Of a stretch of 64,000 nt of DNA, positions 62,996 through 64,000 are shown one piece after another. The stretch's first letter is position 1, and each line of letters opens with the position of its first letter. The notes beneath the pieces were generated by a model. That model had not been told where the DNA came from. It did not search any database and was given only the letters and a program-made list of their open reading frames with translations. The DNA comes from Fulvimarina sp039652615 (GTDB lineage Bacteria > Pseudomonadota > Alphaproteobacteria > Rhizobiales > Rhizobiaceae), in contig NZ_JBDJAC010000007.1 of assembly GCF_039652615.1 (NCBI RefSeq), forward strand, positions 1-64,000. The letters are read 5' to 3'. The position numbers and the translations under genes were made by a program.

Positions 62996-63472
62996 TCAAT
63001 GTTCGAGGCTCTCGTCGGCCTTCTCGTCGACGAGATCGCGCTCTGCCTTTTTTCGCTTGGCGAACGCGTCCGCGAAGCTCTGCGTCTCTTTGTCGTCGAA
63101 CACCTTGCGAGCCTTGGCAAAGATGTCCTCTTCTTCCTCACTGATGTGATGCTCGTAGTCGTGGCGCAGCTTCTTGAAGGTCTGCAGCCATTGCGGCGAG
63201 CTCATATCCGAAGCGTCGAGTTCCTCCATCATATCGTCGAGCTCCTTGTGCTCGGCGACGGAATGACGCGCATCGTCCTGACCGTCCGGATCCGCCATCA
63301 GCTTTGAATAGAAGGTTTCCTCTTCGGCCGCTGCATGGGATTTCACGTCGTAATAGAACTCGTGCCACGCCTTCTGGCGCTTATCGCTCGCGCCTTCCGT
63401 GTCGCCGATCGTGGCGAGAAGCTCGCGGTGCTTGTCGTGATCGGTCTTGATGCGCTCGTAAATGTCCGGCAT
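62996..63472 (-). CDS. Hemerythrin domain-containing protein
   Basis: A 158-residue four-helix HHE protein that probably binds a di-iron centre. The conserved ligands are visible as IKTDHDKHREL near the N-terminus, KSHAAAEEETFY, SVAEHKELDDMMEEL and LRHDYEHHISEEEEDIFAKA. The C-terminal 35 residues are highly charged (FAKRKKAERDLVDEKADE). Such proteins sense or detoxify oxygen, nitric oxide or peroxide or handle iron. It is 22 bases downstream of ispG on the same strand, so it may be cotranscribed with that Fe-S enzyme. Confidence 0.9.
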   Translation of the reverse strand: MPDIYERIKTDHDKHRELLATIGDTEGASDKRQKAWHEFYYDVKSHAAAEEETFYSKLMADPDGQDDARHSVAEHKELDDMMEELDASDMSSPQWLQTFKKLRHDYEHHISEEEEDIFAKARKVFDDKETQSFADAFAKRKKAERDLVDEKADESLEH

Positions 63473-63494
63473 CGGATCCTCCTGGCCTGGATGA

Positions 63495-64000
63495 CTATTC
63501 GGCGGCGTCGCGCTCCCGTCCGGAGCCGAAGCGCTTTTCGATATAGTCCGTGACCATCACCTGGAAATCGGCTGCAATGTTTGGTCCCCTAAGGGTCGCC
63601 GCTTTCTTGCCGTCGATAAAGATCGGCGCGGCCGGCTGCTCACCCGTGCCGGGCAGGGAGATGCCGATATCGGCATGCTTGGACTCGCCCGGACCGTTCA
63701 CGATGCAGCCCATCACGGCGACGTTGAGCTGCTCGACGCCGGGATATTTCTCGCGCCAGATCGGCATGTTCTCGCGGATGTCGCTCTGGATCTTCTCGGC
63801 AAGCTCCTGAAACACCGTCGAGGTCGTGCGCCCGCAGCCGGGGCACGCGGCGACGACAGGCAGGAACTGGCGAAATCCCATGGTCTGGAGAAGTTCCTGT
63901 GCCACCTGAACTTCGCGGGTCCGGTCCCCGTTCGGCTCGGGCGTCAGCGAGACGCGGATCGTGTCGCCGATGCCTTCCTGCAGGAGAATGCCCATGGCGG
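63495..64000 (-). CDS. ispG: 4-hydroxy-3-methylbut-2-enyl diphosphate synthase, C-terminal part (5' end cut by window)
   Basis: Penultimate MEP-pathway enzyme, using a [4Fe-4S] cluster. The visible 168 residues are the C-terminal domain: GIGDTIRVSLTPEP, the first two cluster cysteines in AACPGCGRTTS, the third in VAVMGCIVNGPGESKHADIG with the following Glu ligand, and GISLPGTG. The N-terminal TIM barrel lies beyond 64000. With ispA at 58.8 kb it gives two isoprenoid steps near each other, but in separate transcripts. Confidence 0.92.
   Translation of the reverse strand, partial: AMGILLQEGIGDTIRVSLTPEPNGDRTREVQVAQELLQTMGFRQFLPVVAACPGCGRTTSTVFQELAEKIQSDIRENMPIWREKYPGVEQLNVAVMGCIVNGPGESKHADIGISLPGTGEQPAAPIFIDGKKAATLRGPNIAADFQVMVTDYIEKRFGSGRERDAAE

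Overview
The window is high-GC alphaproteobacterial chromosome, almost certainly from the Rhizobiales/Hyphomicrobiales. Markers include the mdh-sucC-sucD-sucA-sucB-lpd run, the hisB-DUF2628-hisH-hisA / hisF-hisE-coaA set, bacA, phaA divergent from phaR, mtgA divergent from a polyprenyl synthase, DUF2948, and a consensus EcfG general-stress promoter. A NavAb/NaChBac-type sodium channel hints at a marine or halotolerant lifestyle, but that is inference. There is no rRNA, tRNA, CRISPR array, IS element or prophage in view. The accessory character comes from small insertions and decayed genes inside otherwise conserved operons.

Layout. 1-5.2 kb: a truncated PRC-barrel secreted protein, icd, a carboxylesterase, and a coupled trmJ-murI pair. 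5.2-16.2 kb: two transglutaminase loci, one a transglutaminase plus an ATP-grasp/Alpha-E fusion, the other a giant transglutaminase-DUF2126 protein plus a divergent zinc-ribbon metallopeptidase. They are separated by a sodium channel, an AEC carrier, a stress-promoter-driven 57-aa basic protein and a YqaA-like protein. 16.5-23 kb: treZ-malQ-treY, coupled by overlapping stop/start codons, for making trehalose from alpha-glucan. 23-25.5 kb: bacA and a HisKA_2-type histidine kinase. 25.6-31.6 kb: coaA and histidine biosynthesis, interrupted by an alpha/beta hydrolase and a dead Uma2 gene. 31.8-34.2 kb: zapE and a membrane sensor diguanylate cyclase split by an amber codon.

34.8-46.8 kb: the TCA block mdh, sucC, a 65-aa membrane ORF, sucD, sucA, sucB (two lipoyl domains), then a short-chain dehydrogenase relict, two exported unknowns (one DUF4241-like) and lpd. 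The last four reading frames overlap by ATGA. 46.9-52 kb: HAD phosphatase, DUF2948, glycosyltransferase, universal stress protein and SulP transporter. 52.2-57.7 kb: pdeM, patatin, phaA/phaR, a nitronate monooxygenase-like flavoprotein and rpmF. 58-64 kb: mtgA, polyprenyl synthase, BASS transporter, a universal stress protein behind a perfect FNR/FixK box, lytic transglycosylase, hemerythrin and the C-terminal part of ispG.

Core carbon metabolism (icd, mdh, suc, lpd), carbon storage (phaA/phaR, trehalose) and envelope maintenance dominate. The best candidates for something new are the translationally coupled exported pair inside suc-lpd, the membrane ORF inside sucCD, the split transglutaminase/ATP-grasp system, and several very small genes.
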